From the NCBI GenBank assembly GCA_019636675.1, contig JAHBXC010000001.1, forward strand, positions 1,502,102-1,566,101: DNA of 64,000 nt, given 5' to 3'. Shown piece after piece: positions 1 through 8,675 of this stretch. Position numbers and translations under genes: made by a program. The notes below the pieces were generated by a model. That model was not told the origin of the DNA, searched no databases, and worked only from the letters and a program-made list of their open reading frames with translations. The DNA comes from Phycisphaeraceae bacterium. Its GTDB lineage: Bacteria; Planctomycetota; Phycisphaerae; Phycisphaerales; UBA1924. The stretch's first letter is position 1, and every line of letters begins with the position of its first letter.

Positions 1-1
1 C

Positions 2-1030
2 GGCAAGCACCTCGAGTTCGTGCGCCTGCGCGACATGACCTGCTTCGTGAAGCGCGCGACGAAGAAGTCCACCCTCGTGCCCCGCTGGGGCGGGGGCAAA
101 CTCCCGCTGTCCACGCAACTCTCCGCCGCGATCCAGGCGCGCCTCGACCGCTGGCGCGACGCCGACTGCCCCGAGATGGCCGCCGCCCAGCCCCTGCTGG
201 GCGTGCAGGCGTCGTGGTCGGCGATCCCGACGCGCGACGAACTGCTGATCGAGCGCGCCACCAGCCGCGACGGGCACCACTACTTCCTCTACCCCTTCGC
301 CGGTCGTCTGGCCCACGAGGGCCTCGCCGCCCTGCTCGCGTACCGGCTCGCGAAGGACACGCCCCGCTCGGTCACCATGACCGTCAACGACTACGGCTTC
401 GAACTCCTCACCCCCGACCCCATCGACCTCGACGAGCCCGCCTGGCGCGCGCTCCTGACCACCGACGACCTCCTCGACGACATGCTCGCCAGTCTCAACG
501 CCAGCGAACTCGCCCGGCGCCAGTTCCGCGAGATCGCGCGCGTCGCCGGGCTGCTCATCGTCGGCTTCCCCGGCGCAGGCAAGTCCGCCCGCCAGTTGCA
601 GGCGTCCTCCGAACTGCTGTTCGATGTCTTCCACGACTACGATCCCACGAACCTGCTCCTCGACCAGTCGCGCCGCGAAGTCCTCGACCGACAACTCGAG
701 ATCCGGCGCATCCGCGACACCCTCGAACGCCTCGCCAACTCGCGCATCCTGCGCGTCGAACTCGACCGCCTCTCCCCCTTCGCGTTCCCCCTATGGGCCG
801 ACCGACTGCAGAGCGAACTGACGACCGAGCGCTGGAGCGACCGCGTCCAGCGGATGGCGATCTACCTCGAAGAGGAAGCGACGCCCAGCGCGACACGCAC
901 GACGAAGGCCAAACCAGTCCCGATCGAGAGCGGCGCCCCGCGACCCAAGGGCCTCTCGTCAAGCCACACGCACAAGTCTTCGAGCCCCTCGCAGGGACAG
1001 CGTCTGCGCCGTTCGCGTCCGAGGATCTGA
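2..1030 (+). CDS. Ligase-associated DEXH-box helicase (Lhr family), 3' part only
   Basis: The reading frame is open from the first bases of the window, so the gene is cut by the left edge; the GTG at 20 is internal. The visible 342 residues resemble the C-terminal half of Lhr-type helicases of the ligase-associated group, with a region reading RLRDMTCFVKRA, then GRLAHEGLAALLAYRL and a long helical C-terminus. The ATPase motifs would lie upstream. In the family, this helicase sits with an ATP-dependent DNA ligase, an exonuclease and PdeM in a DNA-repair cassette. PdeM does follow here and overlaps the 3' end, which supports the call. The last 50 codons are Arg/Ser/Pro-rich and low in complexity, probably because they also encode the start of the next gene. 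Confidence 0.75.
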   Translation, partial: GKHLEFVRLRDMTCFVKRATKKSTLVPRWGGGKLPLSTQLSAAIQARLDRWRDADCPEMAAAQPLLGVQASWSAIPTRDELLIERATSRDGHHYFLYPFAGRLAHEGLAALLAYRLAKDTPRSVTMTVNDYGFELLTPDPIDLDEPAWRALLTTDDLLDDMLASLNASELARRQFREIARVAGLLIVGFPGAGKSARQLQASSELLFDVFHDYDPTNLLLDQSRREVLDRQLEIRRIRDTLERLANSRILRVELDRLSPFAFPLWADRLQSELTTERWSDRVQRMAIYLEEEATPSATRTTKAKPVPIESGAPRPKGLSSSHTHKSSSPSQGQRLRRSRPRI

Positions 1031-1659
1031 CCCTCCTCCCCCATCGCGCCATCTTCTGGGCACGCGAGCGCACGCTCTTCCTCGCCGACGCGCACCTGGG
1101 CAAGACCGCCACCTTCCGCGACGCCGGCATCCCCATCCCGCTGGGCACGACCCGCGCTGACCTCGCGCGACTCGACGACGCCATCGCACGCACCGGCGCG
1201 ACGCGCCTCGTGATCCTCGGCGATCTGCTCCACCACAAACGCGGCCTCGACGCGCCCACGCTCGACGCCGTCGCGTCGTGGCGCGCCACGCACGCCTCGC
1301 TCGAGATCCTCCTCGTCCGAGGCAACCACGACCGCGCCGCGGGCGACCCGCCGCACGACTGGAACATCGAGTGCGTCAGCGGCCCCCACCAACTCGGCCC
1401 ATTCCGGCTCGTCCACGAGCCCGACGACGAACCCGTGCACGACGCGCACACCCTCGCGGGCCACATCCACCCCTGCGTCCGCCTCTACGGCGCCGGGCGC
1501 CAGTCCATGCGAACGCCCTGCTTCCACTTCACACAGTCGATGGCCGTGCTCCCCTCGTTCGGCTCCTTCACCGGGGGACACCCCATCACGCCAAGGCGGG
1601 GCGACCGCGTCTTCGCCGTGGGCGACGACCGCGTGCTCGAAGTCCGCGCCGCGAACTGA
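793..1659 (+). CDS. pdeM: Ligase-associated metallophosphoesterase/nuclease PdeM
   Basis: A calcineurin-type phosphoesterase with the dinuclear metal motifs in order: DAHLGK, GDLLHHK, GNHD and GHIHP. This pattern, and the lead-in LTLLPHRAIFW, match the ligase-associated PdeM family, which acts in DNA damage response beside the Lhr helicase and a DNA ligase. Conserved sequence begins only near 1012, giving about 215 residues, the usual family length. No ATG, GTG or TTG lies in frame between 793 and 1027. The candidates are ATG 793, deep inside the helicase gene, or a CTG at 1027 overlapping the helicase stop. I list the ATG, but the true start is uncertain and translational coupling is likely. 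It converges on phrB with a 10-base gap. Confidence 0.8.
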   Translation: MGRPTAERTDDRALERPRPADGDLPRRGSDAQRDTHDEGQTSPDRERRPATQGPLVKPHAQVFEPLAGTASAPFASEDLTLLPHRAIFWARERTLFLADAHLGKTATFRDAGIPIPLGTTRADLARLDDAIARTGATRLVILGDLLHHKRGLDAPTLDAVASWRATHASLEILLVRGNHDRAAGDPPHDWNIECVSGPHQLGPFRLVHEPDDEPVHDAHTLAGHIHPCVRLYGAGRQSMRTPCFHFTQSMAVLPSFGSFTGGHPITPRRGDRVFAVGDDRVLEVRAAN

Positions 1660-1669
1660 TGAGTGCCGT

Positions 1670-3091
1670 TCAGCCCTTCTTGATCTTCTTGAACGCCTCG
1701 ATCGCGTGCACGCGCGCCTCTTTGTGATCGACGATCGGCCCGGGATAGCCGCACGCCGCGCGCGTGATCGGGGACGGGTCGTGGATCTCGCGCGGATCGA
1801 CCCCACGCAGTTCCTCGACATACTTCCCCACGAACTCGCCCTTCGCGTCGAACTTCTCGCCCTGCGTCGTCGGGTTGAACACGCGGAAATAGGGCTGCGC
1901 GTCGGCGCCGACGCTCGCCGACCACTGCCACCCGCCGTTGTTGCTCGACAGGTCGCCGTCGACGAGGTTGCGCATGAACCACCGCTCGCCCAGGCGCCAG
2001 TCGAGGAACAGGTCTTTCGTGAGGAACATGGCCGCGATCATGCGCAGCCGGTTGTGCATCCACCCCGTCTCGCGGAGTTGTCGCATCGCCGCGTCGACGA
2101 TCGGGTAGCCCGTGCGCCCCTCCTGCCACGCCTTCAGATGCTCCGGATTGTCCTTCCACCGGACGCGCTCGGTCTCGAGTTGCAGCGGCCGGTGCTTGCA
2201 CACGCGCGGGAAGCCGATGAGCATGTGCTTGTAAAACTCGCGCCAGATCAGTTCGCTGATCCAGGTCGACGCGCCATCGCTGCCCCCTGCGAGTTTCCCA
2301 CCGTTCGCCTCGCGCGCCGCGTGGATCAACTGTCGCGCCGACACTACACCGCTGGTGAGGTAAGGCGACATCGCGCTCGTGCCGTTGACGCCCGGGATGT
2401 CGCGATGGTCCTTGTAGTCCGCGATGCGCGACTCGAGGAACGCGTCGAGCCGGCGCTTCGCGTGCGCCTCGCCGGCCGGCCACAGCGAGGGATCGATCGG
2501 CGACTCCCACCCCTTCACACGCCCCGGAACCTCGCCAGGCTCGCCGACCAGCACCGCCTGTTTCTTCACCAGCGGCAGCGGCTCCGGGCAGCCCATCTCC
2601 TCGAACCGCTCGATCCACCGGCGCTTGAAGGGCGTGAACACCGTGTAGAACGCGTCCTGCTTCGTCAGCACCTCGCCCGGCGCGATGCCCACCTGCCCGT
2701 CAAACGCGCGCACCGCCAGACCGGCGTCCTCGAACAGTCGCTGCGTCCGCTCGTCGCGCTCGCGCTCGTTCACCTCGTACTCGCGGTTCAGAAACAGCGC
2801 GTCGCAGCCGTGCTCTTCCGCGACGCGCCGGACGATCCCCGGCACATCCGTGAAGTGCCCCGCCCTCTCGACGCGAAGCGCGATGTTGCGCCCTTCCAGT
2901 TCCTTCGACAGTTCCCGAAGGTTCCGCAGCACGAAATCGATCTTCGCAGGCGCGTCATCGTGGCGCTCCCAGTCCTTGGGCGACAGCACGAACAGCGCCA
3001 CCACGCCCCTCGTCGCGTCCCTCGCCGCCGAGTGCAGCGCGGGGTTGTCGCGCAGGCGCAGATCCGTCCTGAACCACATCAACGCGCGCAT
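1670..3091 (-). CDS. phrB: Deoxyribodipyrimidine photolyase, class I
   Basis: A 473-residue cryptochrome/photolyase. The N-terminal Rossmann domain starts MRALMWFRTDLRLRDNPAL, the usual antenna-binding opening. The C-terminal helical FAD domain carries TGWMHNRLRMIAAMFLTKDL and the segment SNNGGWQWSASVGADAQPYF, typical of class I CPD photolyases. It repairs cyclobutane pyrimidine dimers with light. The ATG at 3091 overlaps the stop of the upstream photolyase-like gene by one base (TGATG), so the two are translationally coupled. It is the last gene of the light-protection operon that starts near 12771. In-frame codons upstream of 3091 belong to the other gene and were not included. Confidence 0.93.
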   Translation of the reverse strand: MRALMWFRTDLRLRDNPALHSAARDATRGVVALFVLSPKDWERHDDAPAKIDFVLRNLRELSKELEGRNIALRVERAGHFTDVPGIVRRVAEEHGCDALFLNREYEVNERERDERTQRLFEDAGLAVRAFDGQVGIAPGEVLTKQDAFYTVFTPFKRRWIERFEEMGCPEPLPLVKKQAVLVGEPGEVPGRVKGWESPIDPSLWPAGEAHAKRRLDAFLESRIADYKDHRDIPGVNGTSAMSPYLTSGVVSARQLIHAAREANGGKLAGGSDGASTWISELIWREFYKHMLIGFPRVCKHRPLQLETERVRWKDNPEHLKAWQEGRTGYPIVDAAMRQLRETGWMHNRLRMIAAMFLTKDLFLDWRLGERWFMRNLVDGDLSSNNGGWQWSASVGADAQPYFRVFNPTTQGEKFDAKGEFVGKYVEELRGVDPREIHDPSPITRAACGYPGPIVDHKEARVHAIEAFKKIKKG

Positions 3092-4704
3092 CACGCCGTC
3101 CCCTTCGACACATCGCCGATCCCGAACCCCTCGCGCAGTTTCCCGGCGCTGACCGTGAGTTCGACCTTCTCCTGCCTGGTCATCTTCTTCACGTGGCTCA
3201 GGATAAGCGACATGCGCCGGTTGGCGCCAAACATCTTCTCGTTCCGCACGAGGAACTCCCAATAGAAAGTGTTGAACGGGCACGCGCCCTCGCCCGTCCG
3301 TTTGTCGGGGTCGTAGCGGCAGCCCTTGCAGTAGTTCGACATCTTCTGGATGTACTTCCCGCTCGCCGCGTAGGGCTTGGTGCCCACCACGCCACCATCT
3401 GCGTGCATCGCCATGCCCAGCGTGTTGGGCAGCGTCACCCAGTCGATCGCGTCGACATACATGCCCAGATACCAGTCGCTGATCGCGCGCGGGTGCACGC
3501 CGCTGATCAGCGCGAAGTTGCCCGTGACCATCAATCGCTGGATGTGGTGCCCGTACCCGTGCTCGAGCACCTGCCCGACGCTCTCGCGCACGCAGCGCAT
3601 CTCGGTTTCGCCCGTCCAGTAGAACTCCGGCAGTCTGCCGTGCTGCCCGAGCGAGTTGCGCTCCCCGTAGCCCGGCCCCTCCAGCCAGTACACGCCCCGG
3701 ATGAACTCACGCCAGCCGATGATCTGGCGCACGAACCCCTCGACAGCGTTGATGGGCGCACGCCCCTCGTCCAGCGCCTCCAGCGCCGGCTCGACCATCT
3801 CCATCGGCGAGAGCAGGTGCAGATTGACATACGGGGACAGCAGCGAGTGGTACAGGAACGGCTCGCCCGTCCACATCGCGTCCTGATGATCCCCGAAGAA
3901 GCGCAGCCGGTGCTCGACGAAATCCCCGAGCGACCGCTTCGCCTCGTCGCGCGTCACGCCCCACCCGAACGACGACAATCGCCCGGGAAGGTCGGGCATC
4001 TCGCGCTCGACCGTCGCGATGACCTCCTTCGTGATCGCGTCGGGCTTCGCGCGATGCACCGCCGGTGCGCTGGGCGCCTTCTTGAACGAACGCCGGTTCT
4101 CCTTGTCGAAGTTCCACGAGCCGCCGACCGGCTTAGCGTCGTCGTCCATCAGCACGCCCAGGCGTTTCCGCTCGCTCCGGTAGAACATCTCCATCACCAG
4201 CGACTTCTTCCCGTCCGCCCATTCGCGGAACCGCTTCGGCGAGCACAGGAAGTGCTGATCCTCGACGATCTCGGTCTCGACGAGCGACTTCTTCCACGCC
4301 GCGGCCATGGCCATCACGCGGTGCTCGCCCGGGCGCTGGACGATCAGTTTCTTCACGCCCAGCGCCTTCACCGCGCGCCGGACCTCGCCGTCGAACGAGT
4401 GCGTGTTCTCGGGATCGTCGATCGCGACATACCGGACGCGCATCCCCCGCTCGACGAGGGTCAGCGCGAAGTGGCGCATCGCCGCTAGAAAGAGCACGGT
4501 CCGCTGCCGGTGGCTGGGGACATGCGTCGACTCGTCGCGCACCTCCACCATGAGCACCGCGTCGCGATCCGGGTTCAGTTCCGTCAGCGCGGGCGACCTT
4601 TCGTCGAGTTGATCCCCGAACAGCACGAGCAGGCGCTCCGCGCTCGTAGGAGCGGCTGCGCCGATCACCTTCGTGAATGCGCCCTGCGCTTTGGCCGCGC
4701 TCAT
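3091..4704 (-). CDS. Iron-sulfur cryptochrome/photolyase (FeS-BCP, PhrB/CryB-like)
   Basis: A 537-residue deoxyribodipyrimidine photolyase-related protein. The N-terminus has LLVLFGDQLDERSPAL, typical of the family. The C-terminal half holds four cysteines placed as in bacterial Fe-S (6-4) photolyases and CryB: one in EMRCVRE, two in YCKGCRYDP and one in GACPFN. Characterised members repair (6-4) photoproducts or act as light-responsive regulators, using FAD and a 4Fe-4S cluster. The ATG at 4704 overlaps the preceding stop as ATGA, and its own stop overlaps phrB. Which of repair or signalling it performs cannot be told from sequence alone. Confidence 0.88.
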   Translation of the reverse strand: MSAAKAQGAFTKVIGAAAPTSAERLLVLFGDQLDERSPALTELNPDRDAVLMVEVRDESTHVPSHRQRTVLFLAAMRHFALTLVERGMRVRYVAIDDPENTHSFDGEVRRAVKALGVKKLIVQRPGEHRVMAMAAAWKKSLVETEIVEDQHFLCSPKRFREWADGKKSLVMEMFYRSERKRLGVLMDDDAKPVGGSWNFDKENRRSFKKAPSAPAVHRAKPDAITKEVIATVEREMPDLPGRLSSFGWGVTRDEAKRSLGDFVEHRLRFFGDHQDAMWTGEPFLYHSLLSPYVNLHLLSPMEMVEPALEALDEGRAPINAVEGFVRQIIGWREFIRGVYWLEGPGYGERNSLGQHGRLPEFYWTGETEMRCVRESVGQVLEHGYGHHIQRLMVTGNFALISGVHPRAISDWYLGMYVDAIDWVTLPNTLGMAMHADGGVVGTKPYAASGKYIQKMSNYCKGCRYDPDKRTGEGACPFNTFYWEFLVRNEKMFGANRRMSLILSHVKKMTRQEKVELTVSAGKLREGFGIGDVSKGTA

Positions 4705-5159
4705 GCGCTCGCGGCCCCCGAGAGCATCAGCAACGCCACGACGCCGCGCGCCGTCCACGCGATGGTCCTCACCCAATTCGTCGCGACGAGCCGGCGCGCG
4801 TCACGCATCTCGTAGCGCTCGATCAGCCGCTGGTGCAACGGCACCTGCACGAAGAAGGTGCTCGCCCACGCCGCGATCAGCAGCGCGATCCCTGTCGTCG
4901 CCAGCGATTGCCTGACCGAGTCTTCGGCGCACGACGCGACGAGCAGGACCGTCGCCGTCGACAACTCCGCGAGCATCAGCGGCGCGACGATCAGCGTCGT
5001 GCGGCGGGTGTGCTCGCTCTCGTACGCGACGAAGCTCTCCTCACCAACCCGCTGAAACAGCGGGTAATGCACGACCTGCACGAACCAGATCAGGCCCGTC
5101 ATCGCGAGCGTCGCGAAGGCGTGCACGGAGAGCGCGATGCCCACCGCCGCATCGCTCAC
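4701..5159 (-). CDS. Small four-helix membrane protein of the photolyase operon
   Basis: A 152-residue protein starting at GTG 5159, which overlaps the stop of the SOUL-domain gene as GTGA. Four hydrophobic segments are visible: about residues 5-28 (ending WFVQVVHYPLF), 48-70, 78-102 and 130-150. The cytoplasmic loops hold conserved-looking polar stretches such as YESEHTRRTT and HQRLIERYEMRDAR. I recognise no named domain. Comparable short integral membrane proteins occur beside photolyase and cryptochrome genes in light-inducible clusters of other bacteria, so a role in the light response is inferred from context only. Coupling on both sides makes the gene real. Confidence 0.8.
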   Translation of the reverse strand: MSDAAVGIALSVHAFATLAMTGLIWFVQVVHYPLFQRVGEESFVAYESEHTRRTTLIVAPLMLAELSTATVLLVASCAEDSVRQSLATTGIALLIAAWASTFFVQVPLHQRLIERYEMRDARRLVATNWVRTIAWTARGVVALLMLSGAASA

Positions 5160-5932
5160 GCGCCCTGATCCGTGGTCTCGCTGACGAGTCGCACCGGGAT
5201 CTGCACCTCGCTCCACTTGCGCGGCGCCGGCATCTCGGGCCCGTTGTATCGCAGCACGCGCGGCGGGCCGGCACGCTCCCACTCCGGGTGCTCCGCCAGC
5301 CATGCCTCCAGCGCCTCGAGCGCCTGCTGGTCGTTCGTCACTCGGTACGGCCCGCGCACACCGGCCGACAGCACCACCACCGGGGGCTGGTCCTCGACCT
5401 TCACGCGACCGAACTCGCCCTCGGGCCCGTCGCTGAACTTCTCGTACAGGAACGCCATGCGCCACTCGCTCGGACGCTCCTCGGCGCTCTCAACGTCCTT
5501 GTAGTCGATCTCCACCGGCGAAGTCATCGCGATGCCTTTGCGATCGATGTGCCTGAACAGCGGCCAGAACGCGAAGTTCGAGCCCATGTCCGCAGGGCCC
5601 TGCCAGTCGACCGCGGCACGGCGCACTGTCGGATACCACTTCAGCTCGATCGCGCCGATCGGCGTGGGGGGCGGATAGCCGACGGGCAGTTTCGTCGGGA
5701 TGCGAGAGACGCCGCTGACCCACGCGTCGCCCACGCGCTCGAGCGGGCTCATGTCGGCCGGCTCGTAGACGCGGATCACCGGGTTGCTCTCGCAGGGCTC
5801 GGTCAACCACGCCCGGGCGCCCGGCGCGTCCTGACGAACCGCGAGCGCGAGCGGGCCCTCGCTGTTCGGAGGGCCGCCGCAACCGGGAAGAAGGACCGAT
5901 ATCGCGGCAAGACTGAGAAGGATCGATCGCAT
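5156..5932 (-). CDS. SOUL-family heme-binding lipoprotein
   Basis: 258 residues from ATG 5932. The N-terminus MRSILLSLAAISVLLPGCGG is a lipoprotein signal with a cleavage site before Cys18, so the protein is probably membrane-anchored outside the cytoplasm. The body has the SOUL/HBP pattern: IELKWYPTVRRAAVDW, then FAFWPLFRHIDRKGIAMTSP. SOUL proteins bind heme or tetrapyrroles; their bacterial role is poorly known. Position inside the carotenoid-photolyase operon suggests handling a photosensitising porphyrin or sensing light stress, but that is inference. It is 62 bases from the SDR gene upstream and overlaps the membrane-protein gene downstream. Confidence 0.85.
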   Translation of the reverse strand: MRSILLSLAAISVLLPGCGGPPNSEGPLALAVRQDAPGARAWLTEPCESNPVIRVYEPADMSPLERVGDAWVSGVSRIPTKLPVGYPPPTPIGAIELKWYPTVRRAAVDWQGPADMGSNFAFWPLFRHIDRKGIAMTSPVEIDYKDVESAEERPSEWRMAFLYEKFSDGPEGEFGRVKVEDQPPVVVLSAGVRGPYRVTNDQQALEALEAWLAEHPEWERAGPPRVLRYNGPEMPAPRKWSEVQIPVRLVSETTDQGA

Positions 5933-5994
5933 GCAGGCGTCTCCAGACCCGGGGTGCTGTCGCGATGGCTTCGCCGACCCCGGCCCTCCGGATG

Positions 5995-7509
5995 TCACGC
6001 GCCGCCAGAACCCGGCGACGACTCGGCTGCCCGCTTGAAACCCCGCAGCATGCCGCGGAAAACAACCCCGTGCAGGGGAAGCACGCAATACCAGTACGCG
6101 ATCCCCAGGAGACCTTTGGGGCGGAACCGGGCGGTCTGGACGAGCCGGCACCCGTCGCGCGCGCCGTCGCGCGGCTCGATCGTAAAGGACAGTTTCGCGA
6201 CGCCGGGGAGTCGCATCTCGGCGCGCAGGTCCAGCGATCGGTCGCGCTCGACGCCGATGACGCGCCAGAAGTCGAGCGCATCGCCGTACGCGAGCGTCTC
6301 GGGGTGTCGTCGCCCGCGCCGGAGGCCCGGCCCGCCGACGAGCCGGTCCATCACGCCCCGGACGCGCCACAGCCAGTCGGCCGCGTACCACCCGTTCTCG
6401 CCCCCGATGCGCGTGACGGCGCGGAACACGGCGCTCGGGGGCGCGTCGACCTCGATGGAGCGCTCATCCACGAAGACCGTGCCGCCGGCCCAGTCGGGAT
6501 CGCCGGGCATCACGCCCGCGTCGGTCCAGGCGGTCTCGACCTGGTTGCTGCTGACCTTGCCGAGGGCGGCATCGATGGACTCGCGCACCCCGAGCAGCCG
6601 CTGGGGCATGAGTCGCGCCGCCTCGTCGTCGCGCACCACGACCTCGTTGCGCAGGCCCTCGGCCAGCGGGCGCGCCAGGCGCGCGCTCACCGGCGTCACG
6701 AGGTGGATCCACAGCGACGACAGGCGGGGCGTGAGGAGCGGGACCGGGATCACCCATCGTCGCGGCAGGCCGCGCGCCTGCGCCATCTGCTTCATCAGGT
6801 GCGCGTAGGTCACGACCTCAGACCCGCCGATCTCGAGCGTTCTGCCCTCGGTCTCTGGGGTCGAGACGCAACGCACGAGATATTCGAGCGCGTTGCGCAC
6901 CGCGATGGGCTGGCAGCGGGTGCTGACCCAGCGGGGCGTGACCATGACGGGCAGGCGCTCGACGATGTAGCGCAGGATCTCGAACGCCGCCGACCCGGAC
7001 CCGATGATCATCGCGGCGCGCAGCGTGGTGACGGGCACGCCCCCCTCGCGCAGGGCGGATTCCACGTCGCGACGCGACGCGAGGTGGGCGCTGAGGCGGT
7101 CGCCCATCTCGCCCAGGCCTCCGAGGTAGATGATGCGTTGCACGCCCGCGACGCGCGCCGCTTCGGCGAACCCGCGCGCGAGGCGCATGTCCTCCTCGGC
7201 GTACTGATCCCCGGCGACGACCATGGAATGCACGAGATAGAACGCGGCCTCGCACCCGGCGAGCGCTCGCGCCAGGTCCTCGGTCGGCGCACCGAGGTCG
7301 CACTGCGTGATCTCGAGGAGCGGGTGATCGATCCAGGGCCGATCGGTCAGCTTGCGCGCCGAACGCACGACGCAGCGGACGGGGTAGCCCTCGCGCAGCA
7401 GCGCCGGTGCGAGCCGACCGCCGATGTACCCCGTCGCGCCGGTGACCGCGACGCGAGGGCGGCGCGGGCTCTCGCCTGGCTGGACGTCGATCGGTTCGCT
7501 GCGCGTCAT
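5995..7509 (-). CDS. SDR-family NAD(P)-binding protein with C-terminal DUF2867 domain
   Basis: 504 residues from ATG 7509, which overlaps the stop of the glycosyltransferase gene. The N-terminal Rossmann fold has VAVTGATGYIGGRLAPALL and an atypical SDR continuation (YLVHSMVVAGDQY, IIYLGGLGEMGD). The C-terminal third, from about residue 320, is a DUF2867-like fold with GWYAADWLWRVRGVMDRLVGG and GIAYWYCVLPLH. This fusion is known from light-regulated gene sets controlled by LitR/CarH-type repressors, where its substrate is unknown. Its place between carotenoid-tailoring genes and photolyases fits that association. A lipid- or quinone-type substrate is only a guess. Confidence 0.85.
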   Translation of the reverse strand: MTRSEPIDVQPGESPRRPRVAVTGATGYIGGRLAPALLREGYPVRCVVRSARKLTDRPWIDHPLLEITQCDLGAPTEDLARALAGCEAAFYLVHSMVVAGDQYAEEDMRLARGFAEAARVAGVQRIIYLGGLGEMGDRLSAHLASRRDVESALREGGVPVTTLRAAMIIGSGSAAFEILRYIVERLPVMVTPRWVSTRCQPIAVRNALEYLVRCVSTPETEGRTLEIGGSEVVTYAHLMKQMAQARGLPRRWVIPVPLLTPRLSSLWIHLVTPVSARLARPLAEGLRNEVVVRDDEAARLMPQRLLGVRESIDAALGKVSSNQVETAWTDAGVMPGDPDWAGGTVFVDERSIEVDAPPSAVFRAVTRIGGENGWYAADWLWRVRGVMDRLVGGPGLRRGRRHPETLAYGDALDFWRVIGVERDRSLDLRAEMRLPGVAKLSFTIEPRDGARDGCRLVQTARFRPKGLLGIAYWYCVLPLHGVVFRGMLRGFKRAAESSPGSGGA

Positions 7510-8675
7510 CCCGCGCTCGCGGCGGTCTTGGCCGGCGCGCCGCGCCCGCGCCACGCGCGAACGCCCAGCAGGTGCTCGGCGAAGCTCTGCCACTGGATCA
7601 TTGTCATCAGCAGCACGCCCAGCGGGTGGAGAAACGCGCCCACCAGCGACTGACGGAACCGCAGCGACAGGACGACGCGCTGGGTGATCGCGATAAGAAC
7701 CGCTAGCGCCGCCAGACCCGCCGCGGCGCGCGACGGGCGATACGCGTTCGGGGCCGCGGCGGTCCAGAGCACGACGATCGCCGGGAGCACGTGCCCGACC
7801 AGGTGCATGACGGTGATGAACAGCAGCAGCGCGACCGAGCCGAGCCCCTCGTACGCGTTCTTCGTGAACCCGCGCCAGACGCGCGGGAAGGAGTCGTACA
7901 TGCGGCAGGAAACGACATCGGTGCCGTCGAACAGGTCGGTGCGATGCCCGGCGCGCCGGAAGGCGCGGGGCATCTTCACGCCGTCGTGCATCGTGTCGCG
8001 GAACGACGCGTGCCCGCCGGAATCGCGGTACGCGTCGGCCCTCGCGAGCAGAAACTGCCCCACCGCCGCCGACGACGCCGGGTCGAGCGTCGTGCGCATC
8101 CGCTTCATGGGGAGGTAGGAGAGCAGCAGGAAGTGGATGAGCGGGATGATGATCTTCTCGCCGATCGTGCCGGTCTCCTGGCGCGGGATCGTGGAGAGCA
8201 GCGCGCAGTCGACGCCGATCGCGGTCGCGAGGGAGCGCGCGAAGCAGTCGGGCGCGAAGCGCACGTCGGCGTCGGTGAAGAGCAGCCAGTCGCCCAGGGA
8301 CGCGCGCGCCATCTGGTCGCACGCGAACTGCTTGCCGTTCCAGCCCTCGGGCAGGGCGACCGTCGGCACGAGCCGGACGCGCGGGTCCTCGTCGATCAGT
8401 CGGGCCACGATCTCGCCGGTGCCGTCGTCGCTGTGGTCGTCGTAGACAAGCACCTCGACCGCGCATCCCTTGTTTGCCAGCGCGGACCGGACGCACGCCG
8501 CGATGTTGCGCGACTCGTTGCGCGCCGGGATGCAGACGCTCAGCAGCGCGTCGCCGGGGTCGGCCTCGGGCCCGCGGATCGCGGGTCGGTAGAGCGAGAG
8601 GTTGCGCAGGCAGACGAGCAGCGGGATGAGGGCGAGCACGCACGCGCCCGCCATCGTCCAGGCCAGCGCGCTCAC
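7506..8675 (-). CDS. crtQ: CrtQ-like carotenoid glycosyltransferase (GT2, membrane)
   Basis: 389 residues starting at GTG 8675, overlapping the acyltransferase stop as GTGA. One N-terminal membrane segment precedes a GT-A domain with SVCIPARNESRN, VYDDHSDDGT, the GNGKQFAC-like region NGKQFACDQMARAS and the metal-binding FTDADVRF. Three or four hydrophobic helices follow from about residue 275. The pattern, including TDLFDGTDVVSCRMYDSFP, resembles staphylococcal CrtQ, which glucosylates diaponeurosporenoic acid in staphyloxanthin synthesis. Neighbouring crtP, crtN and aldH support a carotenoid substrate. A hopanoid or other lipid acceptor remains possible. Confidence 0.78.
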   Translation of the reverse strand: MSALAWTMAGACVLALIPLLVCLRNLSLYRPAIRGPEADPGDALLSVCIPARNESRNIAACVRSALANKGCAVEVLVYDDHSDDGTGEIVARLIDEDPRVRLVPTVALPEGWNGKQFACDQMARASLGDWLLFTDADVRFAPDCFARSLATAIGVDCALLSTIPRQETGTIGEKIIIPLIHFLLLSYLPMKRMRTTLDPASSAAVGQFLLARADAYRDSGGHASFRDTMHDGVKMPRAFRRAGHRTDLFDGTDVVSCRMYDSFPRVWRGFTKNAYEGLGSVALLLFITVMHLVGHVLPAIVVLWTAAAPNAYRPSRAAAGLAALAVLIAITQRVVLSLRFRQSLVGAFLHPLGVLLMTMIQWQSFAEHLLGVRAWRGRGAPAKTAASAG

